Source: Natrinema marinum
Lineage (GTDB): Archaea; Halobacteriota; Halobacteria; Halobacteriales; Natrialbaceae
Direction of reading: 5' to 3'
DNA length: 64,000 nt
NCBI RefSeq assembly: GCF_024296685.1
Contig: NZ_CP100763.1
Coordinates: 3,348,001-3,412,000, forward strand
Shown here one piece after another: positions 18,017 through 28,291 of this stretch; within the stretch, counting starts at the first letter, position 1; every line of letters starts with the position of its first letter. The notes below the pieces were generated by a model. It was not told the DNA's origin and ran no database searches. It worked only from the letters and a program-made list of their open reading frames with translations. The translations under genes were made by a program, and so were the position numbers.

Positions 18017-19453
18017 TTACGCCGGGTACGCGTCGTGCCACGGTCGCCGCCGCTCGAGGGCGGCGCTGGCCGCGAGCACGTCGTCGTCGGCGTGTCGCGG
18101 GCCCGCGAGTTGCATCCCGACGGGGAGCCCGTCGACGACGCCAGCCGGGACCGAGGCCGCCGGCTGCCCGGTGAGGTTGAACGGCTGCGTGAGCACCCAG
18201 CCGCGGTACGGTTCGATCTCGACGCCGTCGATCTCCTCGGGCTCCTCTCCGTGGGGGAACGGCGTCGTCCCGCAGGTGGCCGTCGCAAGGAGGTCGTACT
18301 CCCCGAAGAGGTCGATCAGTCCGTCGAGGACGTGCGTCCGAACGACGTCCGCGCGCTTGTACTCCCGCGTGGTCGGCTCGTCGGCCTCCATGATGAGCTC
18401 CACGAGATACGGCCGGAGGCGGTCGCGGTCCTCGCCGAGCGGATCGAAGCCCTCGTCCTCCAAGTTCTCGAGCAGCGACCCCCACCGCACGGTCGCCATC
18501 GTGTAGTAGGCATCGAGGATCTCCTCGTTACTGTGTCCGAGGTCGGGATCGACCGCGTCGACGGTCGCGCCGACGCGCTCGAGCGCCGAGACGGCGTCCT
18601 CGAGCGCGTCGCGGACCTCGGGGGCGACGGGATAGATCCCCATATCGGGGCTGTAGGCGATTTTCAGGTCGTCGATCGGCCGGTCGACCGCGTCGCGGTA
18701 TTCGCCACCCTTCGGGATCGAGAACGGATCGCGCGGGTGCGCCCCCGCCATCACGTCCAGCGACAGCGCCGCGTCTTCGACCGTCCGGGCCAGCGGTCCG
18801 TTCGTCGAAAACGGGGTGTGACTGGCGAACGCGTTGGGCCGGCTGACGTTCGGGATCACTCCCTGCGTCGGCTTGAGTCCGTACACGCCGCAGAAGCTCG
18901 CCGGAACCCGGACCGAGCCGCCGGCGTCGGAGCCGGGTGCCAGCGGCACGAGCCGATCGCCGAGCGCCGCCCCGGCTCCGCCGGAGGAGCCCCCCGAGAC
19001 GCGGTCGGGATCGAACGGGGTCCCCGTCGGCCCGGCGACGCGGTTGTCGGTCGTCACCCCGAGCCCGAACTCGGGTGTGTTCGTCTTCCCGACCACGATC
19101 GCGCCCGCTTCCCTGAGCCGGGCGACGAACGGCGAATCCGACTCGGCGACGCGGTCCTCGAAGAGCAGCGATCCCGAGGTCGTTCGGATCCCCTCGACGT
19201 CGTCTAAGTCCTTGATCGCGACGGGAACCCCGTGGAGCGGCCCGAGCGGCTCGCCCTCGTCGATCGCGTGGTCGGCGTCGGCGGCCATCTCGCGGGCCAA
19301 CTCGTCCGTGACGGTGACGAACGCGTTCGTCCGGTCGTTTCGATCGTGGATGCGCTCGAGGGTGGACTCGACGACCTCCGTGGCCGAGTAGTCGCCGTCT
19401 CGGATCGCTCGCGCGATCCCGGCGGCGGTTCTGTCTGTGACCCGTGTTACCAT
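18017..19453 (-). CDS. Amidase (amidase signature family)
   Basis: 478-residue Ser-cisSer-Lys hydrolase. The catalytic Lys is K81 in PVAIKDL, the cis-Ser is S156/S157 in GGSSGGAG, and the nucleophile is S180 in GSDAGGSVRVPASF. The start MVTRVTDRTAAG is the first Met after the upstream dehydrogenase ends; the frame is open further but that part is antisense-like shadow. It resembles aryl/acyl amidases more than GatA, since no GatB or GatC partner is nearby. It follows the acyl-CoA dehydrogenase at 19522 by 68 bases, so it may release a carboxylic acid from an amide for the adjacent ligase/dehydrogenase pair. Confidence 0.9.
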   Translation of the reverse strand: MVTRVTDRTAAGIARAIRDGDYSATEVVESTLERIHDRNDRTNAFVTVTDELAREMAADADHAIDEGEPLGPLHGVPVAIKDLDDVEGIRTTSGSLLFEDRVAESDSPFVARLREAGAIVVGKTNTPEFGLGVTTDNRVAGPTGTPFDPDRVSGGSSGGAGAALGDRLVPLAPGSDAGGSVRVPASFCGVYGLKPTQGVIPNVSRPNAFASHTPFSTNGPLARTVEDAALSLDVMAGAHPRDPFSIPKGGEYRDAVDRPIDDLKIAYSPDMGIYPVAPEVRDALEDAVSALERVGATVDAVDPDLGHSNEEILDAYYTMATVRWGSLLENLEDEGFDPLGEDRDRLRPYLVELIMEADEPTTREYKRADVVRTHVLDGLIDLFGEYDLLATATCGTTPFPHGEEPEEIDGVEIEPYRGWVLTQPFNLTGQPAASVPAGVVDGLPVGMQLAGPRHADDDVLAASAALERRRPWHDAYPA

Positions 19454-19521
19454 AGCATGGCGTATCAGCGTACCGAGTGAAAAACGTTCGTCTACGGGAA
19501 ACCTCGGGCCGCGACCGTGAG

Positions 19522-20805
19522 TCAGTCCGTGATCCCCATCGACTTCGCGATCGTGTTCAGCTGGATCTCGTCGGTCCCCTCGACGATCCGCAGGATGCGC
19601 GCCTGGTGGACCAGGTCCATGTAGGGGCTCTCCTCGGCCAGTCCGTTGGCCCCGTTGACCTGCACGGCCGCGTCGGCGACCTCCCAGAGGACGTTCGTCG
19701 CGAACCACTTCAGCACCGACGAGTCCATGATCGTCCGCTCGCCTTCGGCCATCTTCCAGGCGAGTTTGAGCCCCGCCGCGTCGGCCGCGTAGGTCTTCGC
19801 CCGCCCCTTCGCGAGCTTGGCGGAGACCTGCTGGAAGTTCCCGATCGATCGTCCGAACGCCTCGCGCTCGGTGACGTACTCGCCGGCCTCCTCGAGTAGG
19901 TACTCCGAGTACCCCACGGCCTCGGCGCCGAGCTCGAGTCGGCCCAGCGAGAGGAACTCCATCGCGGCGTAGAAGGCCTCGTCGACCTCCCCGAGGACGC
20001 GGTCGTCGGGGACGCGCACGCCATCCAGAATCACTTCGGCCTGGGACCCCTCCGCGCCGACGGCGTTGTTGTACGACCCGATCTCGTACTCGTCTGCCTC
20101 GACGATGAAGCAGGTGATGCCGCCGTAACGGCCGACCTCCTTCTGGGGCGTGGTCCGCGCGAAGAGCTGGATGAAGTCCGCGTATGGCGCGTTGGTGATC
20201 CACTGCTTGCGCCCGTTGATGATCCATTCGTCACCGTCCTTCTCCGCGGCTGCGCCGCTCCGTTCCGAGGCGCTCCGCGCCTCGCTCTTTTCGGCAGTGG
20301 TCTCCATGTTCGGCGAATCCGACCCGACGCCGGGCTCGGTCTGACCGAACGCCGTCGACTTCTCGCCGCGGACCACGGGCTCGAGATATTTCTCGCGCTG
20401 GTCGCCCTCGGCCTGTAAGAGCAGCGGCTTCGGGCCTTCGGGGCCGGCGAGGACGTAGCGCTCGAGGCCGCCGCCGTGGGTCGCGAGGTGCTTTTTCGCT
20501 CGATACCAGGTGACTGGCGAAATCCCGTCGCCGCCCGCGTCTTCGGGCAGGTTCATCGCGTAGAAACCTGCCTCGGCCGATTTGCGCCGGATCTCCTCGC
20601 GGGCCTCGAGCAGCTCGTCGGTCCAGCGACCGTTCTCGTGGTGACCCTTTCGGGGATTCGTATAGGTGTCGCCGAGGTCCTCGACGATCGGCTCGACCTC
20701 GCGCTCGACGAACTCGTCGATGCTATCGAGGATCAGTTCGGTCTCCTCGTCCGTGTCGAAACTCACGCCGCCGGTGGTGTTTACTCCCATGGTGGACTCT
20801 CTCAT
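19522..20805 (-). CDS. Acyl-CoA dehydrogenase with an in-frame palindromic insertion
   Basis: 427-residue acyl-CoA dehydrogenase. Family marks are FGQTEPGVGSDSP, WIINGRKQWIT and the C-terminal RILRIVEGTDEIQLN. The start may be the ATG at 20805 or at 20790. Oddly, about 16 residues rich in Ser, Ala, Glu and Arg (SEARSASERSGAA) interrupt the normal METTAEKDGDEW segment, flanked by a repeated AEK; the underlying DNA forms two GC hairpins. The loop lies between the active-site segment and a beta strand, so function may persist. It begins just 9 bases after the acyl-CoA ligase stop, implying one transcript. Confidence 0.92.
   Translation of the reverse strand: MRESTMGVNTTGGVSFDTDEETELILDSIDEFVEREVEPIVEDLGDTYTNPRKGHHENGRWTDELLEAREEIRRKSAEAGFYAMNLPEDAGGDGISPVTWYRAKKHLATHGGGLERYVLAGPEGPKPLLLQAEGDQREKYLEPVVRGEKSTAFGQTEPGVGSDSPNMETTAEKSEARSASERSGAAAEKDGDEWIINGRKQWITNAPYADFIQLFARTTPQKEVGRYGGITCFIVEADEYEIGSYNNAVGAEGSQAEVILDGVRVPDDRVLGEVDEAFYAAMEFLSLGRLELGAEAVGYSEYLLEEAGEYVTEREAFGRSIGNFQQVSAKLAKGRAKTYAADAAGLKLAWKMAEGERTIMDSSVLKWFATNVLWEVADAAVQVNGANGLAEESPYMDLVHQARILRIVEGTDEIQLNTIAKSMGITD
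20243..20298. repeat. GC-rich palindromic insertion inside the dehydrogenase gene
   Basis: Two tandem hairpins are visible: GCGGC-TGC-GCCGC (20246-20258) and GAGGCG-CTCCG-CGCCTC (20267-20283). The encoded AEK is present on both sides of the insertion, as a short duplication would leave. It keeps the reading frame. Confidence 0.6.
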
Positions 20806-20814
20806 TCCGCGTAC

Positions 20815-22503
<1,689 letters not shown>

Positions 22504-22710
22504 GGCCGTCTGCAGTGATTCTGTCCAGCGACTTATGGTTTGGGTCGATGTCGCCTCTTGAACTCGTTTTCGGGGATCGTTACCGTCCCGTTCGCGCGCT
22601 CAGCACGGTATTCGGAGACGATCGCTCCCGTGACCACCGGCTACATTTCGCCAGCGTCGTCCTGTCAACGTAGCCGAAAAACTATACACGCGGTCGTGGA
22701 GCGGTAGGTG

Positions 22711-22995
22711 ATGACAGATGATAGCATACATGAAGCCGTCGACGACCGGTACGAGTCGGGGATGGGGTGAGACGGGCACGTCCACGTCGGCGACGAGGCG
22801 TCGCTCAACATCGCCGAGGAGGCGCTGGGCCGTCACGCCGACTCCGAGGATACGGGACTCCACATCCGCGACTTCGAGTGCGGCGAGACCGAGACGTACA
22901 CCGTCGCTGAACTCGCTGCCGCGGCGAACCGAGTCAGCGACTATCTGGTCGAACACACCGAGCGCGTCGACCGCGTCGGCGCTCGTACGGACAGC
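22711..22995 (+). pseudogene. Relic of an acyl-CoA synthetase N-terminus
   Basis: An ATG at 22711 opens MTDDSIHEAVDDRYESG and reaches an in-frame TGA at 22768. The same frame then continues with ligase-like sequence: SLNIAEEALGRHADSED, then GLHIRDFECGETETYTVAEL and AAAANRVSDYLVEHTERV. This resembles the N-terminal ~90 residues of AMP-forming ligases, just before substrate-binding motifs appear. The similarity ends about 10 bases before the stop of the convergent CoA transferase gene, where the rest of the gene is missing. A nonsense codon plus a 3' deletion indicates a dead fragment. Confidence 0.65.
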
Positions 22996-23003
22996 AGACA
23001 GTC

Positions 23004-24167
23004 TCACAGGATCGACCCGGCGTCGCGGAGGGCGGCCAGTTCGCCCTCGTCGTACCCCACCTCGGCGAGCAGGTCGTCGGTGTGCTCGCCGTGGTCAGGC
23101 ACCGACTCGTCGTGGCTCTCGGGGACGTTCGACCCCACCGCGGGGAAGCCGACCCGCGGCGGCGCGTCGTCGGGCCGCTCGACCAGCCCGCGGGCCTCGA
23201 GTTGGGGGTGTTCGACGGCCTCGGCCGGCGTACAGACCGGTCCGGTCATCGTTTCGTCGCTCAGCTCGTCGAGCCAGGCGTCCCGCGACCGGCTCGCGAA
23301 CAGGGCCTCGAGTTCCTCGCGGACGGCTTCCAGTTCGGCCGGGTCGTCCGTTCCGTGCAGATCGACGAGGTCCTCGCGGTCGGTCTCCTCGCAAAAGGCC
23401 TGCCAGAACTTCGGCTCGAGCGCCGCGAAGGTGACGTAGCGCCCGTCGGCGGTCTCGTAGACATCGTACCAGGGGACCGCGCCGGTGAGGGTCGTCTCGC
23501 CGGGTCGCGGGTCGCCGCCGGTGAGCGCGTCGTGGGCGACGGCCTGCGAGAACGAGGCGACCACGTCGGTCATGGCCACGTCGACGTACTCGCCGCCGTT
23601 GCCGAGTTCGCGCGAGAGCAGTCCGCCGACGATCGAGAAGGCAGCGAACAGCCCGCCGCCCAAGTCGCCGATCTGATAGCCCGGGATCTGCGGGGCCATT
23701 TCCTCGTCCTCCCGGGTCATATCGAGTAAGCCGGCCACCCCGACGTAGTTCAAGTCGTGGCCTGCGCGCTCGGCGTAGGGACCGGTCCCGCCGTAGCCGG
23801 ATAGCGAGCAATACACCAGCTCCTCGTTGTACTCGCGCAGCGTCTCGTAGTCGATCTCGAGGCGTTCGGCGACGCCGGGCCGGAACTGCTCGAAGACCAC
23901 GTCGGCCTCCGCGACGAGCCGGTAGAACGCCTCGCGGCCCCCCTCCGATTTCAGGTCGAGCCCGACGCTTCGCTTGCCGCGGTTGACGCCGTCGAACAGG
24001 CCGCCGACGCCGCGTTCGGTCGTCGGCTGCGAGTATCTGGCGTAGTCGCCCGCGTCGGTGTCCTCGACTTTCACCACGTCCGCCCCCGCGTCGGCGAGCA
24101 GTTGCGTCGCGTACGGCCCCGGCAGGAGCCGCGACAGATCGAGTATCCGCACCGAATCGAGTCGCAT
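23004..24167 (-). CDS. Class III CoA transferase (CaiB/BaiF family)
   Basis: 387-residue family III acyl-CoA transferase, moving CoA between carboxylic acids through an enzyme-bound mixed anhydride. The N-terminus LDSVRILDLSRLLPGPYATQLLADAGADVVKVE is split here by family logic into RILDLSRLLPGPYA and DAGADVVKVED, both typical. GKRSVGLDLK and the Asp in GHDLNYVGVAGLLD follow, the latter matching the catalytic aspartate region. Alpha-methylacyl-CoA racemases share this fold and cannot be excluded. It is flanked by the ligase relic and the R2lox-like oxidase. Confidence 0.92.
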   Translation of the reverse strand: MRLDSVRILDLSRLLPGPYATQLLADAGADVVKVEDTDAGDYARYSQPTTERGVGGLFDGVNRGKRSVGLDLKSEGGREAFYRLVAEADVVFEQFRPGVAERLEIDYETLREYNEELVYCSLSGYGGTGPYAERAGHDLNYVGVAGLLDMTREDEEMAPQIPGYQIGDLGGGLFAAFSIVGGLLSRELGNGGEYVDVAMTDVVASFSQAVAHDALTGGDPRPGETTLTGAVPWYDVYETADGRYVTFAALEPKFWQAFCEETDREDLVDLHGTDDPAELEAVREELEALFASRSRDAWLDELSDETMTGPVCTPAEAVEHPQLEARGLVERPDDAPPRVGFPAVGSNVPESHDESVPDHGEHTDDLLAEVGYDEGELAALRDAGSIL

Positions 24168-24281
24168 GCTATCACGTCTCTGGCGGGTTCCAAAAGCCTA
24201 CCGTCGCGGCCGTTCGGCGAATCGCCCGACGACCCGCCCGCCGCTCGAGGGATCTCCCGACGACCCGCCGTCGCTTCGTCG

Positions 24282-25214
24282 TCAGTCGTCGCCCTCGAGG
24301 GACACCAGTTCGTCGACGTCCGGGATGTCGGCCGCGGCGTCGGTGATCTGTTGCATCCGGTCGGTGTGTTTGTCGACGGCGTAGGCGGCGAGTTTCCCCT
24401 CCTCTAGACCGACGCGCTCGTCGGGATCGTCGGGCTGGAACCGCTCGTCTTCGGTGATCCCCTGGACCAGCGGGAGGAGCTCGTCGACCGTCTCCTCGAT
24501 AATTGTGGGGTCGACGCCTTCGGCGATGAGCTTCTTGAGCTGGTTCATCCCGAAGCCGACGTGGCGGCCCTCGTCGCTGCGGATCTTCGTGAAGCCCTCG
24601 ACCAGCCCCGGCAGGTGCGGTAGCTCCTCGAACTCGCCGCCGTAGGAGGTCTGCATCCCGTAGTAGCCGGTCTGTGCCAGGATGCCCTCGACCGTGAGGT
24701 GGTAGTGGCAGTAGGCTTTTGCCCGGTTCTCGGGGGTGTCCGCCTCGAGCAGCCGGAACTGGGCCTTTCGGTTCCGGTCGAAGAGTTCGATGTAGGGATC
24801 GTTGAACCACCTGTCGTGGCGCGGGTTCGATCGCTCCCAGCCCAGTTCGTCCTCGACCGTCCAGATCACCTCCCGCCAGTACCGGTCGAAGAAGTCCGCG
24901 TGCTTTGCCTCCTCGTACAGCTGGGTCGTCAGGAACAGCTGATCGTCGATGTTATCGAGTACTGCACCAAGCGGCGCGAGGTCCTCGGTGACCGCGTCCT
25001 CGCCCGCGCCGAACTTCGCGATGCCGTTTAGCGTGCCGTACCACGACTCCCGATCGTACTCCTCCGCTCCCTCGATATACTCGAGCAAGTTCTCGACGTC
25101 TCGCTCGAGGTCGATCTCGCCGGGGTCCCAGTGGCGTTCGACCGCGTTCCGATAGTACCGGTTCGATCTGGACTCCCGATCCATCATCTCCGTTGGCGTG
25201 TACTCCGTTGCCAT
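24282..25214 (-). CDS. R2-like ligand-binding oxidase (R2lox)
   Basis: 310-residue ferritin-like protein related to the ribonucleotide reductase R2 subunit. All six metal-ligand positions can be read: E72, E102 and H105 (YEEAKHADFF), E176 (YHLTVE), E215 and H218 (SDEGRHVGF). The residues that form the R2lox Val-Tyr ether crosslink are also in place: V75 three residues after E72 and Y171 five residues before E176. These features mark the Mn/Fe ligand-binding oxidases, which bind a long-chain fatty acid-like ligand, rather than true R2. No ribonucleotide reductase large subunit is nearby. Location in a fatty-acid gene cluster fits a two-electron oxidation of a lipid, but the physiological substrate is unknown for the family. 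Confidence 0.87.
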   Translation of the reverse strand: MATEYTPTEMMDRESRSNRYYRNAVERHWDPGEIDLERDVENLLEYIEGAEEYDRESWYGTLNGIAKFGAGEDAVTEDLAPLGAVLDNIDDQLFLTTQLYEEAKHADFFDRYWREVIWTVEDELGWERSNPRHDRWFNDPYIELFDRNRKAQFRLLEADTPENRAKAYCHYHLTVEGILAQTGYYGMQTSYGGEFEELPHLPGLVEGFTKIRSDEGRHVGFGMNQLKKLIAEGVDPTIIEETVDELLPLVQGITEDERFQPDDPDERVGLEEGKLAAYAVDKHTDRMQQITDAAADIPDVDELVSLEGDD

Positions 25215-25295
25215 ATACCAAAGACGCCGATCGAACTATTAAATGTATGGTCGCTATGATATCCGCTCGCACGCACGACGGTCACTCGAGCGATT

Positions 25296-26684
25296 TCAGT
25301 CTCCGCCGCGGTCGGTCGCGTCCCCGTCGACGCGCTCGTGGCCCTCGAGCGAGGTCATCGTCCGATAGGTCTCGACGCGGTCGGTCTTGCCGAGACGGTA
25401 GCGGTAGTAGCAGTACGCGACGGCAAACCAGCCGACGAGGACGACGCCGACGACGGGTCGCTGGAGGAGCGTGACGACCCAGAACGCACCGGTGACGAGC
25501 GCGCCGCCGATCACCGCCGCGAGGAGACCGCGCGAGCGCCGGAGCCGGAACGGCGCATTGGCGTAGTGGTCTGGGAACTCCCGCGGGAGGTTCCAGAGGC
25601 CGATCGCACAGAAGAAGTACGCGGTGAGGCTGGCCAGTCCGATAAAGACGGAGAGGCCGACGATTTCGTTCGCGAGTGGAACGAGTACGAACGGCGGGAC
25701 ACCGAGGACGGCGACGGCGTAGTGGGGTGTATCGAACCGGGGATGGATCCGCGAGAACGCCCCCGGAAGGATGCCGTCGCGGCTCGCGCGCATGAGCGTC
25801 CGGGAGAAAACCAGCAGCGTCGTGTTGACCGTGGTGACGACCGCAAAGATCGCGCCCGCGGCGACGACGTACTCGCCCCACCACGGGAGAAATCTCGAGG
25901 CGGCGAGCGCGAGGTCGGCCTCGCCGCCCAGTTGTGCGAACGGAACGACGCCGACGAGGACAGCGATCAGCGCCACGTAGAACAGCGCGACGATCCCGAT
26001 TCCCAGCCCCAGCACGAGCGGGATCGTCCGTCGGGGATCGTCGATCTCCTCGCCGAGTTCGACCAGCAGCCCGAAGCCGAGGAACGGGTAGAACAGCGCG
26101 ACGACGGCGAGCCCGAACGCGCCGTAATCCGGGAAGAACGGCGCGTAGTTGGCCGCGTCGACGGCGGTCGCGCCGGGCACGATGAACGTCAACAACACCA
26201 GTACGAGCCCGGCGAAGAAGACGAGTTGCACCTGCGCGACCAGCCTGAGGCCGATCAGATTGATGAGGAGAACGAAGCCGAGCAGGACGTAGATCAACAC
26301 CATCGACGGCACGTCGAAGAAGATACGAGTGTACTCGGCGAAGCCGGTCGCCGTCACGAGCAGCGATGCCCACGCGACCAGGGGAACGGTAGCGGGGACG
26401 AGAAATCCCCAGTAGGGGGCCGTAAGCCGGGAAATGTAGACGTACAGCCCGCCAGCGACCGGCATCGCGGAGCCGAGCAACGCGTTGTAGAGGACGACGA
26501 AACTCGCCGGAATCGCTGCCAACACGATCGCCAGCACGACCGACGGACCGGCGGCCCCCGCCAGCGGTCCCGGCAGGACGAATATCGGCACCGAGATCGC
26601 GTTGCCGACCAGCAGCGCCAGCACGCCGACGATGCCGATGCTCGAGGAGAGCGTCTCCGACCCGCTCTCCGTCGATCCGCTCAT
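25296..26684 (-). CDS. APC-superfamily amino acid/amine permease
   Basis: 462-residue membrane transporter with about 12 hydrophobic helices. The first helix has the APC-type SIGIVGVLALLVGNAIS stretch and the rest shows APC organisation, including LGEEIDDPRRTIPLVLGL between helices, a typical APC marker. The start MSGSTESGSE was chosen because the longer frame upstream overlaps the next gene with shadow sequence. The start overlaps the stop of the small membrane gene by four bases, so the two are translationally coupled. Substrate unknown. Confidence 0.9.
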   Translation of the reverse strand: MSGSTESGSETLSSSIGIVGVLALLVGNAISVPIFVLPGPLAGAAGPSVVLAIVLAAIPASFVVLYNALLGSAMPVAGGLYVYISRLTAPYWGFLVPATVPLVAWASLLVTATGFAEYTRIFFDVPSMVLIYVLLGFVLLINLIGLRLVAQVQLVFFAGLVLVLLTFIVPGATAVDAANYAPFFPDYGAFGLAVVALFYPFLGFGLLVELGEEIDDPRRTIPLVLGLGIGIVALFYVALIAVLVGVVPFAQLGGEADLALAASRFLPWWGEYVVAAGAIFAVVTTVNTTLLVFSRTLMRASRDGILPGAFSRIHPRFDTPHYAVAVLGVPPFVLVPLANEIVGLSVFIGLASLTAYFFCAIGLWNLPREFPDHYANAPFRLRRSRGLLAAVIGGALVTGAFWVVTLLQRPVVGVVLVGWFAVAYCYYRYRLGKTDRVETYRTMTSLEGHERVDGDATDRGGD

Positions 26685-26932
26685 CTCCCGTCGGCCCGCT
26701 CGGCCCGTCGGCGACGGATCTCGCGGTCGCGAAGCCGCCGGCCAGCGGCGAACCCGGCGACGCCACAGAGCACGGGCGCGGCGAGAAGCAGCGCCTCGAG
26801 CGTCAGCAACGGGAGTACGATCCCGACGCCGAGCCCGAGTACGAGCCCACCTTCCGGGTACTGTGCCGCGGCCACTTCCCGTTCGATGTCGTCCATCTCC
26901 GCCGGCGCGTCCCGGTACCGTCCGATTGCCAT
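26681..26932 (-). CDS. Small membrane protein coupled to the APC permease
   Basis: 83 residues. MAIGRYRDAPAEMDDIE precedes two hydrophobic segments (GLVLGLGVGIVLPLLTLEA and a second ending AGFAAGR), and an Arg-rich tail closes the protein. Its stop overlaps the permease ATG (ATGA). Small partners like this are common beside secondary transporters in haloarchaea, but no family was recognised. A role as accessory subunit or a transcription-linked leader is inference. Confidence 0.7.
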   Translation of the reverse strand: MAIGRYRDAPAEMDDIEREVAAAQYPEGGLVLGLGVGIVLPLLTLEALLLAAPVLCGVAGFAAGRRLRDREIRRRRAERADGR

Positions 26933-27064
26933 GCAATGACTCACCACGATCTCGGCAAAGTATCTTTCGGGGAGCTGATACCTCCGGGGGCGGCGGATGC
27001 CGGTGACAGCGTTCGTTCCGCCGGGTTACCAAGAATTAAGTTGATTCTCGTGAAGGATGGTGTC

Positions 27065-27802
27065 ATGGCACAAAAGAGTGCAGCCGTCGTCGGTGGCGGC
27101 ATCATGGGCGCCGGTATCGCACAGGTACTCGCACGCAACGGCTACGAGGTCTCGGTCCGCGAGATCAACGAGGAGTTAGCCGAGGAGGCCGAGGAACGGA
27201 TCGTCTCGGGTAACTACGGACTGAACGACGCCGTCGAAGGCGGCTATCTCTCCGAGGACGAAAAACAGGAAGTCCTCGACCGGCTGACGTTCACCACCGA
27301 TCTCGACGAGGCCACCAACGGTACCGACTTCGTCATCGAGGCAGTGACGGAGAACCTCGCCATCAAGGGGCAGGTCTTTCGCGACCTAAACGAGGTCACC
27401 GACGACCAGCCGCTGTACTCGAACACGAGCGGCTTCGCGGTCACGTCGATCGCCAACGCCGTCGACGACCCCTCCCGCGTCGCGGTGACCCACTTTTTCA
27501 ACCCGGTCGCGGTCATGGACATGGTCGAGATCGTCCAGGCACCCGAAACCGACGAGGCCGTCGTCGAGCGCGCCGAGGAACTTGTCGACGAACTCGGCAA
27601 GACCCGCGTCACCATCGACGACGACCCCGGTTCCTACGGCTTCCTCGCCAACCGCTGTCACGCGGCCATGCGCGAGGAAGCGAAGAAGATCGTCGACGAA
27701 GGCATCGCCACGAAAGAGCAGGTCGACAAGGCCCTCGAGGACGGCTACAACCTCCCCGTTGGTCCGTTCTCGCTGGCCGGCCTCGGCGAGGAGTGGGACT
27801 GA
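27065..27802 (+). CDS. 3-hydroxyacyl-CoA dehydrogenase, C-terminally short
   Basis: 245-residue NAD-dependent dehydrogenase oxidising L-3-hydroxyacyl-CoA. The Rossmann loop GGGIMGAGIA and the catalytic His in THFFNPVAVMDMVEIV are present. The start MAQKSAAVV follows an AT-containing promoter region. It ends in GPFSLAGLGEEWD, whereas the related protein at 35313-36200 continues about 45 residues further after GPLTLTDHVG. The missing part corresponds to the end of the C-terminal helical domain. The stop lies about 60 bases before a palindromic element, so truncation by an insertion or rearrangement is possible. It may still be functional. Confidence 0.88.
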   Translation: MAQKSAAVVGGGIMGAGIAQVLARNGYEVSVREINEELAEEAEERIVSGNYGLNDAVEGGYLSEDEKQEVLDRLTFTTDLDEATNGTDFVIEAVTENLAIKGQVFRDLNEVTDDQPLYSNTSGFAVTSIANAVDDPSRVAVTHFFNPVAVMDMVEIVQAPETDEAVVERAEELVDELGKTRVTIDDDPGSYGFLANRCHAAMREEAKKIVDEGIATKEQVDKALEDGYNLPVGPFSLAGLGEEWD

Positions 27803-27860
27803 AAGATCCGTTTCGCCAACTGTTGGGGAGTCCCGTCAGTCTCCGACCGATGAATCGGTA

Positions 27861-28244
27861 TGCGGTGGCGCGCGCTGAACCGCAGTGAGCGACGAGCGAA
27901 CTGCGGTTCGATACTGCGCGAGGGATGAGCGAAGGAACGGAGTGACTGAGCGAATCGGCTGGGGAGGACGCGGAATCCCTAGTTGCCACGATAGCAGGAC
28001 GCTCTTACTCGTCAGTTCTAAACACCGTTCGACGAGTATCCGTGACCAAGAAAACGCGCGCTGCTATCGTGGCAACACGGGGGGACCACGCCCTCCCCAG
28101 CCGATTCGCTTGCGACGCTCGCTCATCCGAAGGAAGACGCTTCGCGTCTTCCAGGCCTTCGTTCACTCCGTTCACGAAGACCTCGCGCAGTATCATCGGC
28201 CGCCTTCACTATCGTTCGGCCGACCGACAGTGCGCGCCACCGCA
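27861..28244. repeat. 384-bp palindromic MITE-like element
   Basis: Both ends carry a perfect 13-base inverted repeat, TGCGGTGGCGCGC and GCGCGCCACCGCA. Inner arms also pair: GCGAATCGGCTGGGGAGG (27950-27967) with CCTCCCCAGCCGATTCGC (28092-28109), and TTGCCACGATAGCA (27983-27996) with TGCTATCGTGGCAA (28062-28075). The ~65-base centre is unpaired. No transposase frame exists inside. The whole stretch from 27803 to 28291 has no gene. It looks like a non-autonomous transposable element or a large structured intergenic repeat. Confidence 0.65.
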
Positions 28245-28291
28245 GGCCGAAAAATCGGCCGAGTGAGACGTCGGTCGCCCAACTCGTCCCG

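Noticed and set aside
18017-20227. A single 736-codon protein joining dehydrogenase-like and amidase sequence
   Set aside because: The upstream third is the shadow frame of the acyl-CoA dehydrogenase. The amidase has its own start at 19453.
22718-23434. A 238-residue Arg/Pro-rich plus-strand frame
   Set aside because: Antisense to the CoA transferase. The real signal in this area is the ligase relic in a neighbouring frame.
25338-26939. A 533-codon plus-strand open frame
   Set aside because: It is antisense to the APC permease, very rich in Arg, Asp and Glu, and has no domain pattern.
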